The notes: generated by a model from the letters alone, not told the origin. A stretch of DNA of 64,000 nucleotides from Ignavibacteria bacterium (GCA_016716125.1 JADJWZ010000014.1:59184-123183); one strand, 5' to 3'; shown: positions 1 through 9,598, counted from the first letter of the stretch. Numbers and translations are program-made.

Positions 1-2
1 AT

Positions 3-455
3 ACCGGAGATGATTTCGAATATTTAACTTCTCTGAATATGAAATCTGTATTTGAGCTTTGCAGAATATTTCATCCGCTGCTAAAAGAATCCGGTAGCGG
101 ATCAATTGTTAATATCGTATCAGTAGCAGGGATTACTTCGGTCGGAACCGGTTCGCCCTATGCAATCTCAAAGGCAGGTATTATTCATTTTACTAAATAT
201 CTTTCAGTGGAATGGGCAAAGGATAATATTCGTGTTAACGCAGTTGCGCCGTGGTATATAAGGACTTCTCTTACAGAACCGGTATTAAAAAATGCGGATT
301 ATATTGCGTCAGTTTTATCCAGAACTCCAATGAACAGGATAGGCGAACCGGAGGAAGTTGCGGCAGCGGCAGCATTTCTGTCAATGCCGGCGGCATCATA
401 TATTACCGGTGAATGCATTTCCGTGGACGGCGGATTTTTGAAATACGGATTCTGA
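3..455 (+). CDS. SDR-family oxidoreductase, tropinone-reductase-like (5' end cut by window)
   Basis: C-terminal part of a short-chain dehydrogenase/reductase, an NAD(P)-dependent oxidoreductase with a Rossmann fold. The reading frame is open from base 3, before the first ATG at 39, so the true start lies outside the window. Seen: the NIVSVAG strand, the catalytic YAISK (YxxxK) motif, the NIRVNAVAPWYIRT segment typical of the tropinone-reductase-like branch, and the usual SDR ending ITGECISVDGGF. The Rossmann glycine motif would be in the missing part. It ends base-to-base against the convergent PPK2 gene. Family assignment is firm; the substrate cannot be told. Confidence 0.88.
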   Translation, partial: TGDDFEYLTSLNMKSVFELCRIFHPLLKESGSGSIVNIVSVAGITSVGTGSPYAISKAGIIHFTKYLSVEWAKDNIRVNAVAPWYIRTSLTEPVLKNADYIASVLSRTPMNRIGEPEEVAAAAAFLSMPAASYITGECISVDGGFLKYGF

Positions 456-1352
456 TTATTTTTCGTTCATAAGAGTATCCCGCGCAGTAATAAGTTCTTT
501 CTTCATTTCTTCGCTGACTTCCGGATAATTAATGTTGAGCTTGCTGAGATGTTTATAAATAACAGCAGTTATAAGAAACCTTGTAAACCACTTATTATCC
601 GCCGGAACAATATACCACGGTGCGTGATCTTTTGATGTGTTTGAAATTGCTTCTTCATATGCAGACTGGTATTCTTTCCAGTAAGATCTTTCATTTACGT
701 CATTCATAGAAAATTTCCAGTTCTTTTCGGGAGTGTCAATTCGTTTAAGAAATCTTTTTTTCTGTTCGTCTTTAGATAAATGCAAAAAGAATTTCAGGAT
801 GATTGTTCCGTTTTCATAAATATTTTTCTCAAACCGGTTGATCTGTTTATATCTGTTATCCCAGAAATTTTCATCTATATCAGTGACTGAGTTTATGCCA
901 GGAATATGTTCATTAAGGACATACCCGGGATGAACTTTTGTAACGAGTACATTTTCATAGTGAGATCTGTTAAAGATTGTTATGTTACCCCGCTTCGGCA
1001 GATCAATATAATGTCTCCATAAATAATCGTGATCGAGTTCGAGAGAGTTTGGAGCTTTATAGCTGTGAATGACGACGCCCTGCGGATTAAACCCGGACAT
1101 GATATGTTTAATGGAACCGTCTTTTCCTGCAGCATCCATTGCCTGAAAAACAATTAGAACTCCGTACCTGTTGTCTGCAAAAAGTATATCCTGAATAATG
1201 GAAAGTTTGGCTTTTCCCGATTCAAGAAGTTCAACAGACTCGTCTTTATCAATTTTATTTCCTTTATATTCCGTATCAAAATCCGACAAGTTAATTTTAG
1301 TATCAGACTTTGCAAGGTATTTATTTAAATCAATGTCATGCTCTGTATTCAC
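456..1352 (-). CDS. ppk2: PPK2-family polyphosphate kinase
   Basis: Polyphosphate:nucleotide phosphotransferase, which moves phosphate between polyphosphate and nucleotides in the cytoplasm. Residues 71-77 (AMDAAGK) are the PPK2 Walker A loop, followed by DGSIKHI; residues 126-136 (IFNRSHYENVL) carry the Walker B/lid region. The later WKFSMNDVNERSYW and APWYIVPADNKW segments are typical of the single-domain PPK2 enzymes of ~300 residues; this one is 298. The length fits the class I/III group, but I cannot fix the subclass or whether ADP, GDP or AMP is preferred. It is a single gene, with its stop adjacent to that of the convergent SDR. Confidence 0.9.
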   Translation of the reverse strand: MNTEHDIDLNKYLAKSDTKINLSDFDTEYKGNKIDKDESVELLESGKAKLSIIQDILFADNRYGVLIVFQAMDAAGKDGSIKHIMSGFNPQGVVIHSYKAPNSLELDHDYLWRHYIDLPKRGNITIFNRSHYENVLVTKVHPGYVLNEHIPGINSVTDIDENFWDNRYKQINRFEKNIYENGTIILKFFLHLSKDEQKKRFLKRIDTPEKNWKFSMNDVNERSYWKEYQSAYEEAISNTSKDHAPWYIVPADNKWFTRFLITAVIYKHLSKLNINYPEVSEEMKKELITARDTLMNEK

Positions 1353-1466
1353 GATGTAATTTTTTAATTATAGAATTAATTGATACAACTTTTTTAATTT
1401 CATTTAATTTATTTAGCACAAGAAAATTTCCGGAAAGAAATTCTATTTATAAAGTTAAGATTAAAA

Positions 1467-2621
1467 TTAATTTTTTAAAATAATTTCAACAATCATCCGC
1501 GCAATATAATCAGCAGGACCAACGCCTGCTTTATTATCCTGCATATTACAAAGTACAATTATTGTTACATCCTGTTCCGGTAAATAGCCCATGAAGGAAT
1601 TGTAGCCTGGTATTCCGCCGTTATGACCTATAGCTCCGTTAAAATCAGCAATGGCAAAACCGTAATTTAATTTCTCTCCTTTCCATGCGCCTGTCTCAGG
1701 TATAAAAGTTTTTCCCCACTTCAATCTTTCATCCTGCGCTTTTTTACTAATAAGTTCACCGGTCGCCAATTTCTTTGCATATTTGTGAACATCTGCAAGT
1801 GTAGATATTACTGCGCCTGCTGCCCATGCCCAGGTTGGATCCTGATTTGTAACATCAGTCGGAGTAAGCTGAAGAGAATCCATATAAATATATCCCTGGG
1901 ATTTCGGGTCGGGAAAATAAGTGTCTGTGGCAAATAAAGAATTTATCATACCAAGCGGAGTAAAAATTCTGTTTTGAATTTCGGAAGTCAGACTGTTTCC
2001 TGTGATTTTTTCTATTATCAGGCCGAGAAGTACAGTATTAGAATTGGAATAATGAAAACCTTCACCGGGAGGGAAATACGGAGTGTGCGCCTTTGCAATA
2101 TCAATAAGTTCGTCCGGAGTAAAAGTTGTGTCCAGATTATTCATTAAAGTATTCTGAAAATTTTCATTTTCGGAATAATTATAAATTCCGCTGGTCATAC
2201 TGCCGAGCATGTCAATCGTTATGTTTTCCCCGTTTGGAAAATCAGGAAAATATTTTGATAGCTTATCAGTCAGATTAATTTTGTTTTCGTCATACAGCTG
2301 AAGCAAAACAGTACCTGTGAAAGTTTTTGTAATACTGCCGATCCTCATATGATCATCTGTATTGATCGGCGTATTAGTGACAATATCTGAAACACCAAAG
2401 GTTTTAATATAATTGTCAGAATCACCTTTCCAAACTCCTACAATAGCGCCGGGAATTTCCAGATCCATAAAAGTCTGTTCTACTTTACTGTTTAATAATA
2501 ATTCCAGAGGATCAGACTTTGAGATAATATTATTCCATAACCGGTCATTATCAAAGGCGGAAATTTTTTCAGATAAGGAAAAAGAAAGATATAGAAGTAA
2601 AACAAAAATTAATGTGTTCAT
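1467..2621 (-). CDS. Secreted serine hydrolase, class C beta-lactamase / DD-peptidase fold
   Basis: Exported penicillin-binding-protein-like serine hydrolase of 384 residues. An N-terminal signal peptide (hydrophobic stretch up to ~residue 22) is followed by the three family motifs: SxxK at 96-99 (SITK, nucleophile Ser96), YxN at 191-193 (YSN) and HxG near residue 335 (GHNGG). Family members are beta-lactamases, D-alanyl-D-alanine carboxypeptidases and esterases; the sequence alone does not separate these. It is transcribed alone, divergent from the TPR gene at 2912 across a 290-bp spacer that holds a 12-bp palindrome. Confidence 0.88.
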   Translation of the reverse strand: MNTLIFVLLLYLSFSLSEKISAFDNDRLWNNIISKSDPLELLLNSKVEQTFMDLEIPGAIVGVWKGDSDNYIKTFGVSDIVTNTPINTDDHMRIGSITKTFTGTVLLQLYDENKINLTDKLSKYFPDFPNGENITIDMLGSMTSGIYNYSENENFQNTLMNNLDTTFTPDELIDIAKAHTPYFPPGEGFHYSNSNTVLLGLIIEKITGNSLTSEIQNRIFTPLGMINSLFATDTYFPDPKSQGYIYMDSLQLTPTDVTNQDPTWAWAAGAVISTLADVHKYAKKLATGELISKKAQDERLKWGKTFIPETGAWKGEKLNYGFAIADFNGAIGHNGGIPGYNSFMGYLPEQDVTIIVLCNMQDNKAGVGPADYIARMIVEIILKN

Positions 2622-2775
2622 TTCAGAGGAGTTTAATTTAAGTTATGTATAGAAAATTTCTTAAGCAAAAATAAACTATAAATATTAGAATATAAAGATT
2701 TTGTTTAACTCTTAAACAGATATTCACTTAATATATATTTTTTAAAAAACTTAATTCAAATGTTTCCCGGAAAAA

Positions 2776-2787
2776 ATTCACGTGAAT
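2776..2787. promoter_or_regulatory. 12-bp perfect palindrome in a divergent intergenic region
   Basis: ATTCACGTGAAT reads the same on both strands and is bracketed by CCGG on each side (about 2768-2794). It lies between the divergent serine-hydrolase and TPR genes, where an operator would be expected. It could bind a dimeric regulator or form a small hairpin. No cognate regulator is visible nearby. Confidence 0.3.
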
Positions 2788-2911
2788 ATTACCGGTCATT
2801 TGGGGGAGCATTCATAAAGAATGAGGTTAAAAATGGCTTAAATAAAAACATTATAAATTTAAATAAAAGAAAGTAATTTCACTCAGACATTACAAAATTA
2901 AATTCAAAAAT

Positions 2912-3754
2912 ATGAAAAAATATATACTGATCTTTATACTAATCATATTTCCATATTGTGAAACATATTCACAATCAACCAAGCAGGATATATATCAGAA
3001 AGCGCTCGAGCAGTATTACTCATCAAATTTTACTGAAGCGATAAAATATTTTAATGAATACCTGGCAATGGATACACAAAATTGGGAAGTAATTAATTTC
3101 ATTGGTTTAAGTTATTTAGGATTAAAAAATTATCCTAAGGCAAAAGAAAACTTTTCTTCTGTAATTGCACTAAACAAATATTATACAAAAGGTTATGTCA
3201 ACCGAGCAAATGTGTATGCTCTCGAGGGAAATTATTCAGCAGCAGAGAGAGATTATAACGATGCTATAAAATATGAAAGGGGAAATCTGGATATTTATTA
3301 CGGATTGAGTCTTCTCTATATCAGTAACAGAGAATATGATAAAGCATTGATGGAACTCAACACAATTACATCATTAGACCCTAAAAATTCCAGAGCGTTT
3401 ATGAGTAAAGCGATTGTCAATATGCTGTTAGATGATACGGCAAAAATTTTTGAAAATGTAAGTGAGTCATTGTATTGGGATTCAAATTATATATTTCAGA
3501 ATTTAGACAAGGCGCTGATATTTACTGTCAGTGAAAGATTCAAACATGCGCTGAACGTATTCAACGAAGCGGTTTTAAAGAATCCGAATAGTTATCTGAT
3601 AAATTTTAACAGGGGGATAATATATTATATGATTGGAAATTTTACTGAAGCGATAAAGGATTTTGAGAAAGCTAAAAAGTTATATAAAGGTGATGATGAG
3701 AAAATTCCGTCGCTTATAGATAAGATAATCAGGATATCGAAGTTTAATAGTTAA
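2912..3754 (+). CDS. Secreted tetratricopeptide-repeat protein
   Basis: 280-residue exported protein: a signal peptide (residues 1-20, ending around CETYSQS) followed by about six TPR units, seen as repeated pairs such as ALEQYYSSNFTEAIKYF, NFIGLSYLGLKNYPKAKENF and NFNRGIIYYMIGNFTEAIKDF. TPR arrays are helical scaffolds for protein-protein contacts; no catalytic domain is present. The ATG at 2912 is chosen because it opens directly into the signal peptide. Periplasmic or outer-membrane-associated location is inferred. Partner unknown. Confidence 0.82.
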   Translation: MKKYILIFILIIFPYCETYSQSTKQDIYQKALEQYYSSNFTEAIKYFNEYLAMDTQNWEVINFIGLSYLGLKNYPKAKENFSSVIALNKYYTKGYVNRANVYALEGNYSAAERDYNDAIKYERGNLDIYYGLSLLYISNREYDKALMELNTITSLDPKNSRAFMSKAIVNMLLDDTAKIFENVSESLYWDSNYIFQNLDKALIFTVSERFKHALNVFNEAVLKNPNSYLINFNRGIIYYMIGNFTEAIKDFEKAKKLYKGDDEKIPSLIDKIIRISKFNS

Positions 3755-3800
3755 GAGATATGAATGAAATGCCGTATTAAAATGGTATTTGGATTCTGCT

Positions 3801-3830
3801 TACAAAAAAACATTTAAATGGTTTTTTGTA
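3801..3830 (+). terminator. Near-perfect 30-nt palindrome, possible terminator
   Basis: The 30 bases form a hairpin with one mismatched pair: an A-rich arm from 3802, an ATTTAAAT centre and a T-rich arm ending GTTTTTTGTA. It lies 47 bp downstream of the TPR gene. The stem is almost entirely A-T, so termination strength is doubtful. Confidence 0.35.
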
Positions 3831-3993
3831 TATGCTCGGAATTCAATTCAGCGTCCCTAAACCTGTTGTTCACTCCTCTCCCCGTCAGCTGATTAATTTA
3901 TTTCACGCCTGCCTCTTTTTTATATACTGATATTTATTATCAGCATGTTTATTTTAAACCAATCTAATTCTTATAAAAATTAATCTCTCAATC

Positions 3994-5166
3994 GTGAAAA
4001 CTCCAGGTCAAATAGTAGCTCTAGGAGGAGGTATGTTTTCTATGGAAGCTGATAACGGGCTTCTTGATAAATACATCCTTAATCTTGTTCCTAAAGAAAA
4101 ACCGAAAATTTGCTTCTTCGGAACTGCAAGTAACGATGGTAAAGAATACAGAGATATGTTCTACAATTTTTTTAACAAATTAAACTGCGAACCAACTCAC
4201 TTATCTTTCCTTGAACCTCCCGCTGATCTGGAGAAATTTATTCTTGATAAAGATATCATTCATGTCGGAGGAGGTAATACTTCTCTTATTATTGAAACCT
4301 GGAAAAAAACCGGAGTTGATAAAATTATGAAAAAAGCATACCGCTCAGGTGTCATCCTTACCGGAATGAGCGCCGGAGCAATCTGCTGGTTTCAGGACGG
4401 GATCACTAATCCGTCTCCGGGTGTTCTTACACGTCTGCCCTGCCTCGGTTTGCTTGACGGAAGTTTTTGTCCGCACTATGATGATAAGGTCGAACTGAAA
4501 AAATCATTTCATAAACTAATACTTGACGGCACTATCGGAAACGGAGTCGGTGCGGAAGACGGTGCTGCGGTTCATTATTACGGCAATAAAATTTTAAGGG
4601 TTGTTACTTCAAGACCCGGAGTAACTGCTTACTCAGTAAAAAAAGTCAGACACAAAATTGTTGAAACTCCTTTTGTTCCTTTCTATCTCGGTAAAGAATC
4701 TGATACAGAACATAAAATGCGTAACCTGCCTTCTGAAATTCTCAATACTGTGATTTCTTATGTGAATAAAATTAATCATCATGACATTGACGGACTAGCG
4801 GAATTTATGTCCGATGATCATATCTTTATTGATTCGCTCGGTATGGTCATTAAAGGTAAAAAGGAAATGATCAATGCATGGAAAATATTTCTGAAATGGT
4901 TTCCGAATTATGAAATTCAGATTTCAAACACAGTACTTACTGACGATACTGTCGGATTGTTTGGTTTTGCTGCCGGTACATTTGATTCGGAAGATCCTGT
5001 TCATCATGATAAATTTAAAATCCCGGCTGCTTGGCGCGCTAAAGTAAAAGATAACCGCGTTACCGAATGGCAGGCTATCGCTGATAATGAAGCTGTCAGA
5101 GATATTATAAAAGGCAACGGCGTAAAGTCTATGTTCAGGGCAAAATTAAAATCCAAATCTCATTAA
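3994..5166 (+). CDS. Peptidase E-like (S51) domain fused to a SnoaL/NTF2-like domain
   Basis: 390-residue two-domain protein. Residues 1-~235 match the S51/dipeptidase E class-I-glutaminase-like fold: HVGGGNT (90-96) and GMSAGAICW (124-132), with nucleophile Ser126 on the nucleophile elbow, then CPHYDD around His161. S51 enzymes cleave N-terminal Asp-X dipeptides or, in the cyanophycinase branch, cyanophycin. Residues ~248-375 form a SnoaL-like (NTF2 fold) domain, VISYVNKINHHDIDGLAEFM to GLFGFAAGTFD, normally a separate small protein. The start codon is GTG. The gene precedes purT by only about 20 bp, suggesting one transcript. The fusion is unusual; what the SnoaL part contributes is unknown. 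Confidence 0.82.
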   Translation: MKTPGQIVALGGGMFSMEADNGLLDKYILNLVPKEKPKICFFGTASNDGKEYRDMFYNFFNKLNCEPTHLSFLEPPADLEKFILDKDIIHVGGGNTSLIIETWKKTGVDKIMKKAYRSGVILTGMSAGAICWFQDGITNPSPGVLTRLPCLGLLDGSFCPHYDDKVELKKSFHKLILDGTIGNGVGAEDGAAVHYYGNKILRVVTSRPGVTAYSVKKVRHKIVETPFVPFYLGKESDTEHKMRNLPSEILNTVISYVNKINHHDIDGLAEFMSDDHIFIDSLGMVIKGKKEMINAWKIFLKWFPNYEIQISNTVLTDDTVGLFGFAAGTFDSEDPVHHDKFKIPAAWRAKVKDNRVTEWQAIADNEAVRDIIKGNGVKSMFRAKLKSKSH

Positions 5167-5183
5167 TATTATCAACTCTTGAT

Positions 5184-6354
5184 AAAAAGTTTTTACTTCT
5201 CGGATCAGGTGAACTAGGAAAAGAATTTACTATAGCCGCAAAAGACTGGACAGTATGTGATTGCTGTCGATTCATATTATGATGCGCCTGCACAGCAGGT
5301 TGCTGATGAACGGGAAGTAATTAATATGCTTGACGGAAATGAACTCGACAGGATCGTCGAGAAACATAAACCCGATATTATTGTTCCTGAGATCGAAGCT
5401 ATCAGAACTGAAAGACTTTATAATTATGAAAAATCCGGAATTGTTGTAGTGCCGAGCGCTAAAGCTGCTAACTTTACAATGAATAGAAAAGAGATTCGCG
5501 ACCTTGCTGCAAAAGAACTTAAACTCAAAACTGCAAAATACGAATATGCCGCTTCACTTGATGAACTCCTTAACGCTGCCGAAATAATCGGTTTCCCATG
5601 CGTCATAAAACCTCTGATGTCATCTTCCGGTAAAGGTCAATCATATGTAAAAAACGAAAGTGAAATACAATCTGCGTGGGACAACGCTTCATCGAACAGC
5701 AGAGGTGATTTTAATGAAGTAATCATAGAAGAGTTTATAGACTTTCAGTCGGAGATCACTTTGCTGACAGTTACTCAAAGATCAGGTGTAACTTTATATT
5801 GTCCGCCGATCGGTCACAGACAGGAGCGCGGTGATTATCAGGAAAGCTGGCAGCCTGCTTATATTCCGGAAAATCTTTTACAAAAAGCCCGGGATATTGC
5901 CGGTAAAGTAACGGAATCTTTGACAGGTTTCGGAATCTGGGGAGTGGAATTTTTTATAGGAAAGGAAGAAGTATATTTTTCCGAGCTTTCTCCGAGACCG
6001 CATGATACTGGAATGGTAACTCTTGCGGATACTCAAAATTTAAATGAATTCGAACTTCACTTAAGAGCGATTCTCGGATTACCAATAAATGAGATTTTAC
6101 TTCAGAGATCAGGTGCAAGCTCTGTCATTCTTTCTGAAAAAATAATTTCCTCATCACCCGGATATGAAGGACTTGATAACGCGCTAAAATTTAAAAACTC
6201 TGATATAAGAATATTCGGCAAACCATCTGCCAAAATTCACAGGAGAATGGGTGTTGCGCTCACATGGGATGAAACTGATTCTGATATAAATATACTGAGA
6301 AGAAGAGCTAAGGAAATATCTGATTGTATAAAAGTAACGGATTGTAAATCATGA
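5184..6354 (+). CDS. purT: Formate-dependent phosphoribosylglycinamide formyltransferase PurT (5' end frameshifted)
   Basis: PurT converts 5'-phosphoribosylglycinamide, formate and ATP to formyl-GAR in purine synthesis; it is an ATP-grasp enzyme of ~390 residues. The uninterrupted frame from GTG 5257 gives only 365 residues and starts inside the fold (IAVDSYYDAPAQQV). The missing N-terminus is present just upstream in another frame: 5190-5226 encodes FLLLGSGELGKE, the PurT glycine-rich loop. Joining the frames needs two 1-base insertions, one in the AAAA run near 5240 and one near 5254, restoring AAKRLDSYVIAVD. Further motifs: SSSGKGQ, GHRQERGDYQESWQP and SELSPRPHDTGMVTL. No normal start codon is seen upstream of the glycine loop. 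Overlaps the next gene by 4 bp. Confidence 0.85.
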
Positions 6355-7550
6355 CTTCTGAAAAAGAAAAATTTATCGGAGAATTAAGAAAAAGCATTTC
6401 AGATAATTCATTTGTAAAACTGCAGTTCGGAAAATACCGCGGTGATGATAAAGAGTTTCAGAAGATAATTGTGAACAGAATAAATTTAAAAGACGGTGAA
6501 AGACTTTCTTTTAATTTCAGATATAATACAAAGGATGTAGTAAAGAATTTTGAAATAGAACAGGGTATTAAACTGGCGGAAGATGTAACGGGAAATGATT
6601 TCTTAAGCGGAACGCTGTTTACTACTAAAAATGATTACACAATCGATCATTCTAAAAAAAGAGTGCCGTCATTTCACATTAAAAAACCTTCCTTTAATGA
6701 TCCTGAAATAAAAGAACATAACAGACAAAAGACAAGAAAAATAAATCAGGAAGCTGAATATTTTCACCTGCTCGGAATTACAACAGAAGACGGAAATGTA
6801 AAAACAGGAATGTATGATAAATTCAGACAGGTGGATAAATTTATTGAGACAATGGATTCAATTTTCAAAACTTCCGGAATTTCAGAAAAGGATACAATAA
6901 GTATCACGGATATGGGCTCGGGTAAAAGTTATCTCACTTTTGCAATGTATGATCATTTCAATAACGTATTAAACAAAAATGTAACTGTAAAGGGAATTGA
7001 GCAAAATCATGAACTGACTGAATTGTCAAACAGATTTTCAGTGAAATGCGGTTTCACCGGACTGGAATTTATTAACGGAAATATATTTGATACGGAAATA
7101 GAAAAAACTGATATTACTATAGCTCTTCATGCCTGCGACACGGCAACCGATGATGCAATTAAAAAAGCTCTGGGAGCTGATTCGGAAATAATCGTACTCG
7201 CTCCGTGCTGTCAGAAGTATGTTAGAAAAAAAATGACTGTTCCCGAAAAGCTTAAAGGGATATTTGACTACGGGATACATGAGGAACGACTTGCAGTTAT
7301 GCTTACTGACGGACTGCGCGCAATGACACTAGAAAAATACGGCTATGATACGAGAGTATTTGAATTCGTTTCAACAGATCATACAGCAAGAAATACAATG
7401 ATCGCTGCTGTTAAAAATTCTTCAAAAATTATTAAATCGGAAGATGAAACTGAGATTATCAAAAGTGAATTTGGCATAGATGATTTCTATCTTGATAAAA
7501 TTCTGAAAGAAGGAATTTCAAAAAAAACTGCGGATGAAAAAAATCAGTAA
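6351..7550 (+). CDS. SAM-dependent methyltransferase (Methyltransf_32-like)
   Basis: 399-residue class I methyltransferase. The SAM-binding loop is DMGSGKSY at 187-194, followed by LTFAMYD; the acidic end of beta-2 is GIEQN; then IALHACDTATDDAI (257-270) and LAPCCQKYVRKK (from 283). This HACDTATD/APCC pattern belongs to a widespread methyltransferase family whose eukaryotic relatives act on RNA. Residues 1-~130 form an N-terminal extension of unknown role. Starts with an ATGA overlap on purT and overlaps the carB-like gene downstream by 17 bp, so it is translationally coupled. The methylated substrate is not evident. Confidence 0.82.
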   Translation: MTSEKEKFIGELRKSISDNSFVKLQFGKYRGDDKEFQKIIVNRINLKDGERLSFNFRYNTKDVVKNFEIEQGIKLAEDVTGNDFLSGTLFTTKNDYTIDHSKKRVPSFHIKKPSFNDPEIKEHNRQKTRKINQEAEYFHLLGITTEDGNVKTGMYDKFRQVDKFIETMDSIFKTSGISEKDTISITDMGSGKSYLTFAMYDHFNNVLNKNVTVKGIEQNHELTELSNRFSVKCGFTGLEFINGNIFDTEIEKTDITIALHACDTATDDAIKKALGADSEIIVLAPCCQKYVRKKMTVPEKLKGIFDYGIHEERLAVMLTDGLRAMTLEKYGYDTRVFEFVSTDHTARNTMIAAVKNSSKIIKSEDETEIIKSEFGIDDFYLDKILKEGISKKTADEKNQ

Positions 7551-9318
7551 GGAATTATTATTAAAAGCTAAGAAAAACGGGTTTTCTGATAAACAGCTTG
7601 CCGTGATTTTAAAAACGACGGAAGAAGAGATAAGAAAATTCAGATTCACAAATGGAATTATTCCCGTTTACAAAACTGTAGATACCTGTGCAGCGGAGTT
7701 TGAATCCGGCACACCTTATCATTATTCGACTTACGAAAAATTTAACGAAAATATTTCTTCCGACAGGGAAAAGATAATTATACTGGGAGGCGGTCCCAAC
7801 AGGATCGGTCAGGGTATAGAATTTGATTACTGTTGTGTCAGATGTGTGAAAGCCCTGAGAGAGGAAGGGTTTGAGACCATTATGATAAACTGTAATCCGG
7901 AAACTGTATCAACGGATTATGATATTACTGATAAGCTTTTTTTCGAACCACTGACAACAGAAGACGTACTGAACATAGTTCATTATGAAAAAAATTTAAA
8001 AGGGATCATTGTAAGCTTCGGCGGTCAGACTCCTTTAAAAATTTCCAGAGAGCTTGAAAAAAACGGACTGAAGATACTCGGTACTTCATCGGAAAATATT
8101 GACATTGCGGAAGACCGGAAAAAATTCGGTAACCTTCTGGACAAGCTTGACATTCCGAAACCTGAATACGGTACCGGCACAAATCCGGAGAATGCAAAGA
8201 AGACTGCCAATAAAATCGGTTATCCTGTTTTAATGCGTCCTTCGTATGTACTCGGCGGCAGGGCGATGCAGATAGTTTACAGCGATGAACAGGTTAATAA
8301 TTTTTTCAGGGATGAACATGAAGTATCTAAAGATCATCCGGTATTGATTGATAAATTTCTTGAGGAAGCCAGGGAAATAGATGTGGACGCAATCTGCGAC
8401 GGCGAAGATGTTTACATAGCCGGCATAATGCAGCACATTGAAGAGGCGGGAATACATTCAGGTGACAGCACTTCCATTCTTCCTCCGATCTCAATTAATA
8501 AAAAAAATCTGGATGAGATAAAACAGTACACAAAAAAAATTGCTCTGGCATTGAATGTAATTGGATTGTTAAATATTCAGTTTGCAGTGAAAGATAATAT
8601 TGTGTATGTGCTGGAAGCAAATCCAAGAGCGTCGCGGACAGTGCCGTTTGTAAGCAAGACCACGGGAATTCCTGTCGTCATGATCGCAGCAAAAATTATA
8701 GCGGGAAGAAAACTGAAAGAATTCAGATTAAAAAGTTTCGAAGAGATCGGATACATAGGAGTTAAAGAATCTATTTTTCCTTTTCAGAAATTTCCTAAAG
8801 TGAAAATGTTTCTCGGACCGGAAATGAGATCAACAGGAGAAGTGATGGGAATAGGAATGACATTCGGAGAAGCTCTTGCAAAAGCGCAGGAGTCAACAGG
8901 ATCACCCGTTCCTGTAAAAGGAAATATTTTTATCAGCGTTAATGAAAACGATAAGAAACCAAAGACCATTGAAATAATTAATGAATACATTCGCCTCGGC
9001 TTCGGAGTAATAGCAACTTCCGGAACATCAGCTTTTCTCAATAAGAACGGAATAAAATCCGAATCAGTATTCAAGGTGAATGAAGGAAGACCAAACGTAG
9101 TGGATAGAATTAAGAATGGAGAAATACAGATCGTGATTAATACGCCTCTGGGAGCTGAGTCGAGATTTGATGAATATTCCATAGGTTGGACGGCAGTGCA
9201 GCATAAAATTCCATTCATAACAACGTTATCAGCAGCGCAGTCATTTGCTGAAGGAATATCACGTATTAAAAAAGGTAAGACAGGCGTCAGGAGTCTGCAA
9301 AGCTATTATAAACTATAA
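7534..9318 (+). CDS. carB: Carbamoyl-phosphate synthase large subunit, C-terminal half only
   Basis: 594 residues corresponding to the second half of CarB (normally ~1,070). Order: residues 1-~75, end of the oligomerisation region; GGGPNRIGQGIEFDY at 85-99, the start of the second synthetase domain; an ATP-grasp domain to ~400 (MRPSYVLGGRAMQIV, VLEANPRASRTVPF), the half that phosphorylates carbamate; and an MGS-like allosteric domain from ~455 (GFGVIATSGTSAFL, VINTPLGAESRFDEYS). The amino-terminal carboxyphosphate half is absent; upstream lies an unrelated methyltransferase. CarB split into two genes is known in some archaea and Aquifex, so this may be a working split subunit whose partner lies elsewhere. 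The start ATG lies inside the methyltransferase gene. Confidence 0.9.
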   Translation: MKKISKELLLKAKKNGFSDKQLAVILKTTEEEIRKFRFTNGIIPVYKTVDTCAAEFESGTPYHYSTYEKFNENISSDREKIIILGGGPNRIGQGIEFDYCCVRCVKALREEGFETIMINCNPETVSTDYDITDKLFFEPLTTEDVLNIVHYEKNLKGIIVSFGGQTPLKISRELEKNGLKILGTSSENIDIAEDRKKFGNLLDKLDIPKPEYGTGTNPENAKKTANKIGYPVLMRPSYVLGGRAMQIVYSDEQVNNFFRDEHEVSKDHPVLIDKFLEEAREIDVDAICDGEDVYIAGIMQHIEEAGIHSGDSTSILPPISINKKNLDEIKQYTKKIALALNVIGLLNIQFAVKDNIVYVLEANPRASRTVPFVSKTTGIPVVMIAAKIIAGRKLKEFRLKSFEEIGYIGVKESIFPFQKFPKVKMFLGPEMRSTGEVMGIGMTFGEALAKAQESTGSPVPVKGNIFISVNENDKKPKTIEIINEYIRLGFGVIATSGTSAFLNKNGIKSESVFKVNEGRPNVVDRIKNGEIQIVINTPLGAESRFDEYSIGWTAVQHKIPFITTLSAAQSFAEGISRIKKGKTGVRSLQSYYKL

Positions 9319-9376
9319 AATTTTTGCAATAGTTATAAAGAGTTGAAAAACATATTTTTAAGAAGTAAATTAAATT

Positions 9377-9562
9377 ATGGATATAGAAAAAGTTAAGAAC
9401 AGCTATAAGTGGGATCCTAACGCAGGGGACTATTCAAAAAGTCATGTATCCTATGAAAGAAAGATCTCCAATAAAAAGAAGTCGAGAAAATTTATTCTGA
9501 CTCTTGTATATATTTTATTATTGTTAGTAAGCGTTGTAATATTATTTGTAAAATTTTCATGA
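9377..9562 (+). CDS. Small single-pass membrane protein
   Basis: 61 residues: a charged N-terminal part (1-38, rich in Lys and Ser) followed by one hydrophobic helix at about 40-60 (FILTLVYILLLLVSVVILFV). No family recognised. Placed 58 bp after carB and followed by a clear hairpin terminator, which supports it being a real gene. The topology would put the Lys-rich N-terminus in the cytoplasm. Confidence 0.55.
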   Translation: MDIEKVKNSYKWDPNAGDYSKSHVSYERKISNKKKSRKFILTLVYILLLLVSVVILFVKFS

Positions 9563-9598
9563 CAGATAAATAATAAGTCAGAAAGAACTGAGTTTTTT

